Positions 33,420 to 45,248 of a DNA stretch of 64,000 nucleotides are shown here, one piece after another. Source of the stretch: Dugong dugon (taxonomy: Eukaryota > Chordata > Mammalia > Sirenia > Dugongidae); contig CM057464.1 of NCBI GenBank assembly GCA_030035585.1, positions 27,731,465 to 27,795,464 of the forward strand. The letters are read 5' to 3'. The translations under genes were made by a program, and so were the position numbers. The notes under the pieces were generated by a model. The model searched no databases, had not been told where the DNA came from, and saw nothing but the letters and a program-made list of their open reading frames with translations. The number at the start of each line of letters is the position of its first letter. Within the stretch, counting starts at the first letter, position 1.

Positions 33420-33500
33420 TAAAACGAAACAAAACCTGTTGCCGTCAAGTCGATTCCAACTCATAGCCACCCTATAGGACAGAGTCAAACTGCCCCATAT
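33420..33500 (-). mobile_element. AfroSINE, type A, 3' fragment
   Basis: Only ~80 bp: aaaacctgttgccgtcaagt, cgattccaactcatagcc, gagtcaaactgccccata. It keeps two CpGs of the ancestral tail. Confidence 0.85.
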
Positions 33501-34049
33501 GCTCCACCTTATATTGGAGATTAAACAGGTATGATCCTTCTAAATACCAATCTATGTATGTTTGGCATGAATTGCAGGCAGGAATGGTGCTTAGTCAAGA
33601 GGAATGGGAATGAAGGATAGAATGGTCCTAGTTTCTTCAGATTTTCCATACAAATTATTCAGGACTTGTGGAGTCACCCCAAGAATTAAATGTGTATGTG
33701 CGTGTGGATGTTTGTGTGTGTGTGTGTGAGGGGAGGTTGCTGGGTATACCTTGATTTTTTTAGTTTTAGTTTCTTTCTAGTCAGTGGTTTCTCTGGCAAC
33801 ACACTTCTGATTCACTGAACCATTCCCCTTTCTTGAAAAATAGTTAATTTCCAATTTCAAAACCAAGTACTGTTACGCCTTGGCAGCTTCTTGTCAAAGA
33901 CTCCTTGAATTTTATAAACAATTGTAGAATACCAGTAAACACACACACCCCCCCAACTGTTTTTAAAAACAGATATATGGTAGTTTCCTCACCTACTTTA
34001 AGAAAATCAGGCATTTTCTTGGATGTTGTGTTCTTACATTTCTGTTACT
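33501..34049. other. unique DNA with a TG-rich microsatellite
   Basis: An imperfect (TG)n spans about 33692-33730. No gene or mobile element recognised. Confidence 0.45.
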
Positions 34050-34512
34050 GGTAGCCAGGACAATTCCCCTCCCACCCCACTCTCAGATGGCCACAACCCA
34101 ATCCTTGGAAACTGTGAATATGATTAGGTTACATGGCAAGGAGATTAAGGTTGCAGATAGAATTAAGGTTACTAATCAGCTGACCTTAAAGTAGTAAGAT
34201 TATCTGGGTGGGCCCATGTAACTGCAAGGATTCTTAAAAGGAGGCAGAAGGGTTAGACTCAAAGGGGAAGATGGAAGATGCTGCACTGCAGGCTTTTTAG
34301 ATTGACGATGGGGCCATGAATGGGTAATACAGGTAGTTCCTTAGAAAAGGCAAGGAAACCGATTCTCCCCTAGAGCTTCCAGAAGGAACACAGCCCTGCC
34401 AACACATTGATTTTAGAGCTTCTGACCTCCAGAACTCTAAGAGAATAAATGTGTAGTGTTTAATCCACTATGTTTGTGCAATTTGTTACAACAGCCATAG
34501 AAAACTAATACA
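34050..34512 (+). mobile_element. Solo LTR, ERVL-MaLR-like
   Basis: ccttggaaactgtgaatatg, ggttacatggcaaggagatt, gattctcccctagagcttcc and the end gccatagaaaactaatacag follow the MaLR pattern. It lies in the same sense as the one at 21028. The left end is not exact. Old fossil. Confidence 0.65.
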
Positions 34513-36137
34513 GTGACCAGATAACTTCAATTTAGTCCCATGGCTTTCCTAGGTGATACTGTGAAGCATTTGTATGTGTCTGCTCATCCTGCTTGTTTAC
34601 AATTGTTATTACTTAGGGATTTTCAGCAGAAGAGTGTATTTTAAATATTCTACTAATAACCAAAATATCGAATGCAATCTCCCAAAGGAACTATTCTTGC
34701 CAGCACTTTTTTGTTTTTGTTTTTTAAACCAGTGCAAACCCACAGGGCTGCGTCAGCGTCCACGCCCTACTCTGTTGATTCTGGCATTTCTATCATTGCT
34801 AAACCGACAAGGGCTTACTACGTTCCCACAACACCATCATCCTGGGTTAAAACACAAGGAGGGCAAATCACAACCCCAGCCCTCCAGGAGTTTATTATAT
34901 GGTTAGTATTTGGTTTCATTTCCAAATTAGAGAACAAGTTAAGGCTAAAACCAAAGGCACTGGGTAAGGGTGATAGACATGGCCAGGTGAGACCAACACT
35001 GGAAGGGCTTTGTAGAAAGGGGTAGTCTGAAATAAGTCTTGAAAGGAGTACTTGATTTGAATACACACCAAAGACGAGCAAAGTTGAGAGACATGGGCAA
35101 GTAAGCGTGTGCGGATTGCGGACTGAAAGCCTTTGTTTGGGCAGGCAACTTAAATAAGTGGAACAGTCTAGGTGTAAGACAATAGAGAATGGGGAGAACT
35201 GTGGCAAACTACAGAGATTTGCCCTACCTAGAAGGCTTTTATGCCATTTCTTTTAACACTGTGCCAGCCCATATTCTACTCCACCCTTCCCAAAATAGTC
35301 TGTCAGCTGGCTGAATACCAGTTTTCAATCTCTGAAAGAGGCATGCTACTTTCTGTAGCTCTTTTTCTAAGGTGACAGTCTTGCAACCAGATCTCCAAAA
35401 AGATATATACAGTGAGAGAATCTTTTTTCCCAGGTTTTCTTCTGGAATTGTTTCTTAGAAACCTAGAAATAAATTTAGGATTACAAATTTTTTTTTTTAA
35501 ACATTACTAAACAGAAAAGCAGAACTAAATGGAGGTAGTTTGAAATTTTAATCTCAGAGCCTACTTAATGGGTGTTTATAATTATAGGAAGGAAAAGAAT
35601 AATGAATCAGTTGAGGAAACTTTATTGTCATCAGGTTACTAAAAGTTCCCAGATTTGTGACTATTTTGTCATTCAATGACCAAACACTTTATTTTCCTTC
35701 CTTTTTTTCCTCTTAGGTGTTTCGGCAGCAATTAAGGCATGCTGTGGAATGCTTATTGCAAGAACAAATGTCATGAAAATTGAGCATAAAGCTAATTTTA
35801 CTTCTCATGAATAGAGTTCCTGTGGTTTCACTTCAAGATTAATGGAGGGGATCCATTCCCTCCTTATTCTCCACTTTATATTGCTGAGGTTTACCTTCAG
35901 GGAGCCAGCTTCCACTGAGTCTAAATTTTTCAACCTTTGTAGCTTTATTCCACAGAATTCCATTCTATTGTTGTTGCCCTATGCCATAGGAGCTAATGGA
36001 GTGAATAGCTGTTTATTATTTATTTTTAGAACTGAATTTTCAAGAGAAGGTTTTTGAATCATGATTAACATCATTTTCTGCAGGCCTACAATATACCTCC
36101 TCCTTCTCCACCTCCTTCTTACTCTCTAATGTATGTA
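34513..36137. other. unique DNA, 1.6 kb
   Basis: The longest stretch without a confidently identified repeat. Open frames of 110-129 codons on both strands at 34574-35207 overlap each other and show no domain. Part of 34900-35120 resembles an old mammalian repeat. No gene called. Confidence 0.35.
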
Positions 36138-36348
36138 CACCACTGCCAGCTGGCATGGAGTTGACTCCAACTCATGGTAACCCCATGCATGTCAGAGTAG
36201 AACTGTGCTCCGTAGGATTTTCAATGGCTAGTTTTTTGGAAGTAGGTCTCCAGGCCTTTCTTCCAAGGTGCCTCTGGGTGGGCTCCAACCTCCAATCTTT
36301 CAGTTAGCAGCTGAGCACATTAACTGTTTGCACCACCCAGGGACTCCC
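36138..36348 (-). mobile_element. AfroSINE, type B
   Basis: Reversed full-length copy: gccagctggcatggagttga, gtaggtctccaggcctttc, head gcaccacccagggactc. The LTR at 36351 inserted right at its end. Confidence 0.9.
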
Positions 36349-36350
36349 TC

Positions 36351-36871
36351 TGTTATGGATTGAATTGTGTCCTCCCAAAATGATGTCAACTTGGCTAGGC
36401 CATGATTCCCAGCACTGTGTGATTGTCCACCATTTTGTGATCTGATGTGATTATCCTGTGTGTTGTAAATCCTAACCTCCATGATGTTAATGAGGCAGGA
36501 TTAGAGGCAGTTATGTTAATGAGGCAGGACTCAATCTATAGGATTAGGTTGTATCTTGAATCAATCTCTTTTGAGCTATAAAAGAGAAAATCAAGCATTA
36601 AGGAGAGGGACCTCATACCACCAAGAAAGAAGCACCAGGACAGAGTGCATCCTTTGGACCCAGAGTCCCTGTGCTGAGAAGCTCCTAGACCAGGGGAGGG
36701 TTGATGACAAGGATCTTCCCTCAGAACTGACTGAGAGAGGAAGCATTCCCCTGGAGCTGGTGCCCTGAATTTGAACTTCTAGCCTCCTAGACTGTGAGAG
36801 AATAAACTTCTATTTTTTAAAGCCATCCACTTGTGGTATTTCTGTTATAGCAGCACTACATAACTAAGACA
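36351..36871 (+). mobile_element. Solo LTR, ERVL-like, afrotherian family 'A', second copy
   Basis: Starts tgttatggattgaattgtgt and ends cataactaagaca, with a perfect 5-bp TSD ccctc (36346-36350 and 36872-36876). A TATA-like tataaaag lies at 36578 and a polyadenylation-type agaataaacttctat near the end. It is shorter than the copy at 28142 and lacks that copy's central insert. It landed at the edge of an AfroSINE and so is younger than it. Confidence 0.85.
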
Positions 36872-38026
36872 CCCTCCATTATATGAGTACCCCAGAAAAC
36901 CTCATACAGGAAAACCAGGGAAATTTACTTCCAGACAGAGTAAGAGGGAGTGGCACTTCCTTTTCTTTCAATTATTAGAATCATCAATTAGTAAACAGGG
37001 TTTGTTATCAATTAGTAAACAGGGTTTGAGAAAGAAATGAGAATTGGGTGAAAATGACTGACTGAATTGTCTAGAAGTTTAAACAGGGTAGAGGAGATCT
37101 GTGAATTATCCACTGGGTTAGAAATACGGCACATTCCAAGGGAGACATGCCCTCTAGAGCCTGGTAGAAAAGAGAAAACCTGATTTCATTAGGCTGCGTG
37201 ATGAAGTAGCTCATCACTTCACATATCATACTATGTTGAAAAGGTTTTGTTATTTTGTGCTCCTTTCAGAAGCTGATCTGTAAACGGTGTGTATGTCTGT
37301 TACCATGACAACTCAGCAGCAGTTGCCTGGGCTTCTTAATAGACTACAAATGTGCTCTTGAAGAGAGGCTTGTTAGAATTTACTAGATGATTTTCCCTCC
37401 TGGATTCACACAAAAGATTTAGAAGGTTCCTAACTGCATTTAGAGGGGAGACAGGCTGAAATTTAGCATTTGGCTAACATGAGTGATGAGCCTTAAAAGC
37501 TCAGATCCCCTGCTGAAGTAATCTTGTTCCAGTCTATCATTTCAATACTTGGGGGAAACTGTGTAATTAAAGAGAAGGGCCAAGTATAAATGCAGCAAAA
37601 AGTCCTGATGATTACCGGAACTGGGGCTTTTGTTTACTTTTAATGTGGATTATAACTATCTCTGCATTTAATAAGAGGAAATTGTTACTGCCTGAGTTCT
37701 TACTCATATTTTGGCTCATCAGCTTTGTGTGTAGGTACTGTACCAAGAAAAAAAACCACAGCAACGCAAGCCAAGTGCATTATCCCTCAAGCCCTTCTCC
37801 ACATACTTGCTGGGCCATGATTTTCCTTGCCCTGAATACCCAAAAGGATTACACACAATTTTCAATTATTTAAGGATGGATTGTCTAAATGTTGGGTTCT
37901 TCAAGTCCTTGCTTTCTCCTCCTTGTCCTTCCTGTTATCTGCCATTTTGCCAGCATCTTCTTCCAAGGGAGGATAGAAGAAGTAGAACACATGTTAGCTA
38001 ATTTGATTCTTACTCTTAGCTCTTAA
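36872..38026. other. unique DNA with RFX-like motif and short tandem duplication
   Basis: A 22-bp direct duplication (atcaattagtaaacagggtt...) lies at 36983-37004 and 37007-37028. At 37299-37312 is gttaccatgacaac, close to the RFX X-box palindrome. The block 37150-37640 has no recognised repeat. No coding gene. Confidence 0.4.
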
Positions 38027-38236
38027 TGGAGTGCTGGTGGCGCAAACAGTTAAGTGCTTGGCTGCTAACTAAAAGGTTGGCAGTTCGAACCCACCCAGCA
38101 GCTCCATAAGACAAAGACCTGGTGATCTGCTTCCATAAAGATCACAGCCTAGAAAACCCTATGGGGCAGTTCTACTCTGTCACATGGGGTCGCGATCAGT
38201 TGTAATCGACTCGACAGAACCTAACAACAACAAAGT
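38027..38236 (+). mobile_element. AfroSINE variant with RTE-type CAACAA end
   Basis: Full-length: gagtgctggtggcgcaaaca, B-box gttcgaacccacc, gacctggtgatctgcttcca, then gtaatcgactcgacagaacc ending taacaacaacaaag, exactly the RTE terminus. The repeat ttagctct(t/c) lies on both sides (38016 and 38236). Confidence 0.92.
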
Positions 38237-38246
38237 TAGCTCTCAA

Positions 38247-38433
38247 GGAGTCCCTGGGACTACAAATGGTTAATGTGGTCAGCTTCCAACTGAAAGGTTA
38301 GAGATTCAAGTCCACACAGAGTCACCTCAGAAGAAAGGCCTGGCAATCTACTTCTGAAACATCAACCTCCAGTTCTACTCTGACACACATGGGGTCACCA
38401 TGAGTCGGAGATGACTCCATAGCAACTGGTAAA
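38247..38433 (+). mobile_element. AfroSINE, type B, adjacent insertion
   Basis: ggagtccctgggactacaaa, gcctggcaatctacttctga, gtcggagatgactccatagc. agctctcaa occurs on both sides (38238-38246 and 38437-38445). Thus the same target was used twice in succession. Confidence 0.92.
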
Positions 38434-38679
38434 ATCAGCTCTCAACAGGACTTTTTTAGGAAGATGGGAACTAGTGTAACGAGTTGGGGAGATTATCTGT
38501 GGTACATTCCATCCTTATCTTCAGAATCATGAGTAAGCTCTAGAGGCCTTTATTTTAAAGGGTTAAATCAGTATTACTTCTGTTAGTTATCTCATTATTC
38601 CACTAAAGTAGCTTAGAAAGTCAAGTAGCAGCTCTTTTTTAAAATTTATTTATCTTCGTATCTCTCGAAAAGTGAGTGG

Positions 38680-38795
38680 TATTTGCAACATGGTAAATGT
38701 CATTAATGTCATTGAATTGTATACTTAAAAAATGCTTAAAACGGCAAACTTTTTGTTACATATATTTTACCACAATAACATTTAATTTAAAAAAA
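38680..38795 (+). mobile_element. Old L1 3' terminus
   Basis: aatgtcattgaattgtatac, ttaaaacggcaaactttttg and attttaccacaataaca match the usual end of old mammalian L1s. Confidence 0.5.
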
Positions 38796-38799
38796 GTGA

Positions 38800-39600
38800 G
38801 TGGTATTCAGAAAGTTATATAGAAAAGACTAGGAAAAGTCAAGGTGATCATAATTTCACTTGGGCTCTATTTATAAGTTGCAACTTGATCCACTGAAAAG
38901 AAAATTAACTATGCTAGGATTCAGCCACAAATGTTTGACGAGTCTTTAAGCAAGCAAAATGAGGGCACTGGATGATGTTAATTCTGAACCTTGTACCTAC
39001 ATAAACAGAAAGTCTACGTTTCTGTTTAGGAATTCCGTTAAAAAAAAAAAACAAGGCCTCAACCTTGCTGATGCATTTTAATGAATTAGGGTTGAAAGTT
39101 ACTAGAGTTAACCATAATAGAGAAACACATACACACACAAATCAACACTGAGGCTCCTTCCATTTCCATATCTTAGATCTGCACCCCTCAACCCACCTTT
39201 ACCTCTATCTTCTTACCTGAGTCCTTGTCCCACAATTTTTTTTTTATTAAGAAGCCAAAGAAGAAACTACATGTTTCTGGCCTAACTTATTAATTTGTTT
39301 AAATTCAGGGTGATCATCTGTTTTAGAAGAGATACTAGCATGGTGTGGGAGGGTGATTAGATGAACTCCGTGTACCGTTTCAATGCTAACATCCAGAGGG
39401 TTCAGGACCACCAAATCTTCTCTTGTCATGTTAAAAAGGTGATCTGATCAAGTAGAGAACTGCATCATGGTCAATCCCTGGAAACCCTAGGTTTATTTCT
39501 CTTCCTTTGTTCTAGGGAGGTACAAGGCTTATAACAAAATTTCTGATTTGAGATTTTGATGTTATAAGCCTTCACGGTGTAAAAAAAAACCAGTGCAGAT
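38800..39600. other. unique DNA
   Basis: No repeat or gene recognised. Confidence 0.4.
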
Positions 39601-39960
39601 ACCACCAATAGCATAGGTCACAAACTAATGGTCTATGGTTGGAACTCAGCCCTCGAATGCTTTGTTTGGACCACTCAAGTAGTTTAGATTTTTTTGTTTT
39701 TCTTAATTTGGTTGTTGGCATTTAAAAAATAAGGATTTTACATAAAAATCTAAATTTCTAGCTTCTATTTTTAAAACTGGGAAGAGCTGAAAAAAGTGGG
39801 CACACATTTGCACATGGTAACGGTCCCCTGGTGCTAAAGATGCTGCCCCTTTACACAGGGCAGGCCTCCCCACCTGATTCACCACAGTCCTCACCCTGTG
39901 GACCACACACTGTTTTCAGACAGCCATTGAAGAATCATTGACTTTTCAGAGATTATGACC
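39601..39960. repeat. possible ancient DNA-transposon relic
   Basis: caaactaatggtctatggtt, ttttacataaaaatctaaat and gtgggcacacatttgcacat resemble a non-coding hAT-like mammalian repeat. Terminal inverted repeats were not located. Confidence 0.35.
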
Positions 39961-39996
39961 TGAATATCGTCCAGCTAAAAGTTAGAGCCTCTTTTG

Positions 39997-40207
39997 AAGG
40001 AGTCCTGGTAGCACAGTGGTGAAAGAGCTCAGCTGCTAACCAAAAGGTTAGAGGTTTGAACCCACTAGCTGCTCCATGGGAGAAAGATGTGGCAGTCTGT
40101 TTCTGTTAAGATTACAGCCTTGGAAACCGTGTGGGGCAGTTCTGCTCTGTCCTATAGGGTCACTATGAGTCAGAATCGAGTCAATGGCAATGGAATTGGT
40201 TTTAATT
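39997..40207 (+). mobile_element. AfroSINE, type A, full length
   Basis: gagtcctggtagcacagtgg (A box region), gtttgaacccactagctgct, gatgtggcagtctgtttctg, tail cagaatcgagtcaatggcaa. One of the most complete type A copies in the window. Confidence 0.93.
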
Positions 40208-40284
40208 TTTTTCTTTGGCACTTATTTTATAATAAAAGGGGGAAAAAAAGGAAGAAGGAAAAAACAATCTAACAATCTATACTA

Positions 40285-40630
40285 GTTTGTAATAGTTCTT
40301 TATACATTATGGACACAACACCCTTGTCAGATACATACTTTACAAATATTTTCTTCCATTCTGTAGGTTATCTTTTTCACTTTCTTGATGGAGTCCTTTG
40401 AAACACAAAAGTTTTTAATTTTGACTAAGTCCACTTTATCTATTTTTTTTCTGTCATTTATGCTTTTTGTGTCATATTTAAGAAACCGTGGCCTAATCAT
40501 ATGTTACAAAGATTTAACCCTATGTTCTCTTCTAAAAGTTGTATAGCTTTAGCTGTTATATTTAGATCTATGGTCCATTTTGAGTTAATTTTTGTATGTG
40601 GTGTGAGGTAGGAGGGCATGCAATCTATTT
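40285..40630 (-). mobile_element. Older L1 ORF2/3' fragment
   Basis: Reverse of the L1 ORF2 C-terminal region: cttgtcagatacatactttac, tttcttgatggagtcctttg, tggtccattttgagttaatt. It matches in order the parts of 54650-54960 and 56960-57270, but is more diverged. Confidence 0.7.
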
Positions 40631-40786
40631 TTAATAGTTAAGAACTTGCTTCTGTTAACTTTTGCTGCAGCCTATGCTTTATTAACAGACACAAAAATAT
40701 GAAAATGTAATGTGCATATACAGCCTATCCTCAGAAACAAAGAACTTTGCTTTGATCCTCAGTGTAATACAGAAATGATAACATGA

Positions 40787-41704
40787 AAAAATCTTTGATG
40801 GTTACTAGGGAGGGGCGGGATGGGGAGGTGAAGAACACTAACTAGACAATAGATAAGTGGTAACTTTGGTGAAGGGTAAGACAGTACACAGTACTGGGGA
40901 AGCCAGCACAACTGGACCAAAGCAAGGTGATGGAAGCTTCATAGACACATCCAGACTCCCCGAGGGACCAAATTACTGGGCTGAGGGATGGGGACCATGG
41001 TCATAGGGGACATCTAGCTCAACTGGCATAACATAGTTTCTAAAGAAAAGGTTCTACATCCTATTTTGGTGAGTAGTGTCTGAGGTCTTAACAGCTTGTT
41101 GAGCAGCCATCTAAGATACTCCATTGGTCCCACTCCATCTGGAGCAAGGGAGAGTCAAGAAAACCAAAGACACAAGGAAAATATTAGTCCAAAGGACTAA
41201 TAGACCACAACTACCATAGCCTCCACCAGACTGAGTCCAGCACAACTAGATGCTGCCTGCCTACCACTACCAACTGCTCTGACAGGGATCATAATAGAGG
41301 GTCCCAGAAAGAGCTGGAGAAAAATATAGAACAAATTCTAACTCACCAAAAAAGACCAGACTTACAGGTCTGACAGAGACTGGAGAAACCCCGAGAGTAT
41401 GGCCCCTGGACACCTTTTTAACGCAGTACTGAAGTTACTCCTGAGGTTCACCCTTCAGCCAAAAATTAGACAGGCCCATAAAACAAAACGAGACTACATG
41501 GGCACACCAGCCCAGGGCAAGAACGAGAAGGCAGGAGAGGAAAGGAAAGGAAAGCTGGTAATGGGGAACCCAATGTCAAGAGGGGAAAGTGTCGATATGT
41601 TGTGGGGTTGGCAACCAATGTCACAAAACAATATGTGTATTGTTTAATGAGAAATTAATTTGCTCTGTAAACCTTCATCTAAAGTACAATTAAAAAAAAA
41701 AAAA
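40787..41704 (+). mobile_element. 5'-truncated L1 with clear TSD
   Basis: Only the 3' UTR is present. It starts in the G-rich tract (gaggggcgggatggggagg), followed by gtctgaggtcttaacagc, gctgcctgcctaccactacc and the terminus tgtttaatgagaaattaatt with A-run. The 16-bp TSD agaaatgata(a/g)catga lies at 40771-40786 and 41705-41720. It is in the same tail lineage as the L1 at 52597 and is a recent-looking retrotransposition event. Confidence 0.93.
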
Positions 41705-41968
41705 AGAAATGATAGCATGAACATGTAACATAAGTCAACTAAAGTTCCTCGATAAACTTTTACTGTGCAGAAGAGCAGACTAAGGTTGTGGCTCTGTGAC
41801 TATGTAATGTATTCAAGAGTTCAGATAGGCGATCCAATGTAATGTGGCAGTGATGCATGCAGCCGTGGTCATCCCTGTCTCGCCCCCGGTGCTTCTCCCA
41901 AAGGCTAGATCCTGGGAAACTGCTCCTCTCTGAAAGATCCCTTTGACTTCTTGACTCCCAAATATATA

Positions 41969-42123
41969 TAACCACCAGTTGTTGTCTGACTCATGGCAGC
42001 TCCATGTATGTCATAGTAGAACTGTGCTCCATAGGATTTTCAATGGCTGATTTTTCTAAAGTAGATCACCAGGTTTCTCTTTCGAGGCACCTCTGATGAC
42101 TAGTTTCCACCACCCAGGGGCTT
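41969..42123 (-). mobile_element. AfroSINE, type B, internally deleted
   Basis: Reversed: accagttgttgtctgactca, gtagatcaccaggtttctc, head stub ccaccacccaggggc. The head is mostly lost. Confidence 0.85.
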
Positions 42124-43334
42124 AACTCCTGACTCCATCCTGGAAACTTTTCCAGGCACTCTACTGTACCAGAATCTCCATCCTCATGCCTCAACACTTG
42201 CCCTTCTACATTGGCCCACAGAACCCCACCCAGATGAGGACTGAGAACGATTGTGTCTACTTTGTTCCTCACTGTCTCTGAGAGAACTGAATGAGTCCCC
42301 CTAGGAAATGTAATTCTTTCTTTACTCTGCTTTTTTTATCGCAGAAAATAGTCATAGAGAATTTCTGGAATTCTCCACTTTTTTATGCCAGTAATATTTG
42401 TTACCTCATGACTTTGGGCGAGAGCTGGAGAACTTATCCACTATTTAAAGCATGGCTTCTGTGAGAAAGTCTACTCTGGGGTCTGAGCAACTGATACACA
42501 AACTAACTTTGGAGCACAGCTTATTCATAACTTCAGGGTGGGGGGCTGTCTGTGTGGTAACTAATCTTATGGTTACTTTTTTCTTTTGGTTTCATGGTTT
42601 TGAATAAAGTTCAATTAAAGTTAAAATTGAGGAAACGTTTCCTATTAATTCATTAGTTTTTTTTTTTTTTTTTTGGACCTTGGAAAATGGCACAAATGAG
42701 TATTTCTAGAGAAACTTGGCCTTCAGACTCTTAAGCAATTCTTTTTGTTCAATCAACCAGTTAAACACCTCGGGCTGTAGTATCTAAAATGGAGTTACTG
42801 GGAGAGAGCAAGTGAATTCAGAGGAACCGTTCATCGAGATAAAAGTTGACAGGAAAAGAGCCATGAGGTAAAGAACGCTGGTATTTTCTCTGACCTGCCA
42901 CAAGGAAGCAGGCCTGCTCTTGTTTTTGATGTGGTCCCTGGTAAGCTAAGCTTCTGTCTGGGCTCCCTACTGCTAACGGCCAGCCTTTCCCTGTAAAGGC
43001 CAACTTCACTGGTCTTCCCTAGCCAAGAGCCACAGGATGCCATCAGCAGGACCCCGCACACTAATCAGAGCTCCATTCACTGCTTTTGCTGCCTTCGCTG
43101 AGGTGAGGCAGCAGTAACAGTGGACCAGAGCCCGTCAGGTCCTGACTCCATCATTAACAAGCTGCGTGCACTTAACAGGTCTCCCCACATTTATACCAAG
43201 TGGAGGTATTACTGGAGAACCTCCTCTCTCAACCCTAACTTCATGGTCAAATCAGGAGAGATTTTTTTTCAAGTATTTAAATCAAAATCTCTGAGGGTGG
43301 GGCCTGGGTAATAGTAATTTTTAAAAATTCCCCA
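42124..43334. other. unique DNA, 1.2 kb
   Basis: A T-run lies at ~42658-42674. Minus-strand frames at 42818-43061 overlap each other without motifs. No gene or repeat called. Confidence 0.4.
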
Positions 43335-43622
43335 GGTTCAGGGGTAGAATTCTCATTTTCCATGTGGGAGACCCAGGTTCAATTCCCTTCCAATGCACCT
43401 CATGCACAGCCACCACCCATCTGTCAGTGGAAGTTTGTGTGTTGCTATGATGTTGAACAGGTTTCAGTGGAGCTTCCAGACTAAGACACACTAGGAAGAA
43501 AGGCCTGGCGGTCTATGTTTGAACATCAGCCAGTGAAAACCCTATGGATCACAAGGGTCTGACTGTGTTGTGCATGGGGTCACCATGAGTTGGCCCCCAA
43601 CTCACTGGCTGCTAACAACACC
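43335..43622 (+). mobile_element. tRNA-Gly-headed SINE with RTE-like tail
   Basis: The head resembles tRNA-Gly: ggttcaggggtagaattctc (A box), ccatgtgggagaccc (anticodon arm), ggttcaattccc (B box), ending caatgcacc. Then come caccacccatctgtcagtgg, the AfroSINE-like body gcctggcggtctatg, and the end ccatgagttggcccccaact with gctaacaacacc. It is a different tRNA head from AfroSINE with the same kind of tail. Confidence 0.85.
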
Positions 43623-43979
43623 AAGTGATTCCAATATGCAGCCAAGGTTGAGAGCCACTGTCCTAGAGGAATAAAGTAGGTGGCTTGTGAGAAGTGCTTT
43701 GACACCTATAAATTACCACACAAATCAAAGGTGGAATTACAGTCTATTCAGTTCTATTAAAGTGACCTGCACAGAGTGCCTACTGTGTGTAAGACACTGT
43801 CCCGGAGGATGCAAAAGGGACTAAAACTTGGTCCTTGCCCTGGGGGATTTCCCAGTAGAATGGAGATGTGTGTACTTAGTTATCCTGTAATTTTGTGTAT
43901 AAAAGCATATTATAATACAAGCCAGGTCATGGTAAGTGCCCACACTATAGCTGCCACTATCATTGTGATATTATAAATG

Positions 43980-44095
43980 CCTCTCTGCTTGTCTGTGAAG
44001 TCCTGAAGTTCCTTAGGACAAGGACTATCTTATGTACCCTGTATCCCAGCATCCAGCACTGAGTTAGGCACAAGGAATGAATTAAGTGCTAGTGA
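43980..44095 (+). repeat. L2 LINE 3' end
   Basis: gtgaagtcctgaagttcctt, aggacaaggactatcttatg, atcccagcatccagcactga and gaatgaattaagtgc follow the usual L2 3' end. Confidence 0.6.
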
Positions 44096-44331
44096 GGATG
44101 AAAGGAGAAAGACATGGAGACAAAATTCTATCCAGGAAGACTGGCCACGGCTTCGTAGAAGAACCAGTGCCGCAACTGGACCTTCAAAGGATGGCGTAAG
44201 ACTTTAACCAAGAAGGGAGTGTGAAGGGTTAAAAGAGGAGATGGTGCCGGGGGAAGAGTAAGAGCAAAGGTACCAGGGTGTACGATTAGTTTAAAGAGCA
44301 GCCAGCAGTCCCAATGGTTAGAGGACGGGGG

Positions 44332-44647
44332 AGGCATTTGTGGTTGAGTGGTTGTGGGAGATCTGGGTTTGATTCCGGGCCAGTGAACCTCATGTGCAGC
44401 TACCACCTGTCTGTCGGTGGAGTCTTGTGGGTTGCTGTGATGCTAAACCAGTTTCAGTGGAGCTTCCAGACTAAGACAGACTAAGAAGAAAGGCCTGGTG
44501 ATCTACTTCTAAAAATCAGCCAATGAAAACCATTTAGATTCATAATAGTGTCAGAACTGATCTTGGGGATGGCTTAGGACTTGACTGTATTTTGTTCCAT
44601 TGTGCATGAGGTCACCATGAGTCAGGGCTGACTTGATGGCAGCCAAA
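44332..44647 (+). mobile_element. tRNA-Gly-headed SINE with RTE-like tail
   Basis: Head gtggttgagtggttgtggga and ggtttgattccgggccagtg. Then gtcttgtgggttgctgtgat, gcctggtgatctacttcta, and the longer RTE-like end tcttggggatggcttaggac, catgagtcagggctgacttg. Confidence 0.85.
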
Positions 44648-45021
44648 TACAGAGGACAGGGAAGATGGTGGGAGTGGCAGGAAATGGAATTGAGAAAGGC
44701 CTCAAGTGCCACACCAAACAGCTGCAAACTGATTCTCTAGACTGGAGAGTGGGAGACACCAAGAAGTTTTGAGCCACATGTGGTGGGGTTATGTGAGGGT
44801 TGTGGAAGTTTGCTGTGGTTGCAGTGCTGAAGATGGCCTGGAAGGGGGAGAGATGAGATCAAGACAGGGAGACCAAGCAGTGCAGAAAGGAGCTGCTGTG
44901 GGTCTGAGAACAAGAGCAAGGGGTAGAGGCAGGACTTGGGACAAGAAGAAATAAGAGCATACAAGGTGTGAGACAAGCAAGAGGATAGCTTATATCAAAA
45001 TACAATTTTGTTTTTGTCACC
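44648..45021. other. unique DNA
   Basis: No repeat or gene recognised. Confidence 0.4.
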
Positions 45022-45248
45022 TGTCATGGTTTGAATTATGTCTCCCAAAACATGTGTATATCAGTTTGGCTGGGCCATGTCTCTATGATGTTAATGAGGG
45101 AGGATGGGTGGCAGTTGTGTTAGTAAGGCAGGACTGGATCTACAAGACTGGATTGTGCCCTGAGGCAATCTCTTGAGATATAAAAGACAGAAGTGAGCAG
45201 TGAGACAGGGGCACCTCACACCATCAAGAAAGCAGTGCCTGGAGCAGA
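45022..45248 (+). mobile_element. LTR of afrotherian family 'A', 5' part only
   Basis: Starts tgtcatggtttgaattatgt and matches 36351-36640, including gatataaaagacag near 45178. The 3' half is missing; it joins directly to a reversed MaLR-type LTR. Fossil. Confidence 0.75.

Noticed and set aside
34574-35207. Overlapping frames of 110-129 codons on both strands
   Set aside because: No family motif, parts resemble old repeat DNA, and both strands are open.
38015-38445. Regularly spaced short repeats as a CRISPR-like array
   Set aside because: The repeated agctct motifs are target-site duplications around two SINEs, in a mammalian genome.
43335-43402. Possible functional tRNA-Gly gene
   Set aside because: The head resembles tRNA-Gly but has mismatched stems and continues straight into a SINE body, so it is a retroposon head.
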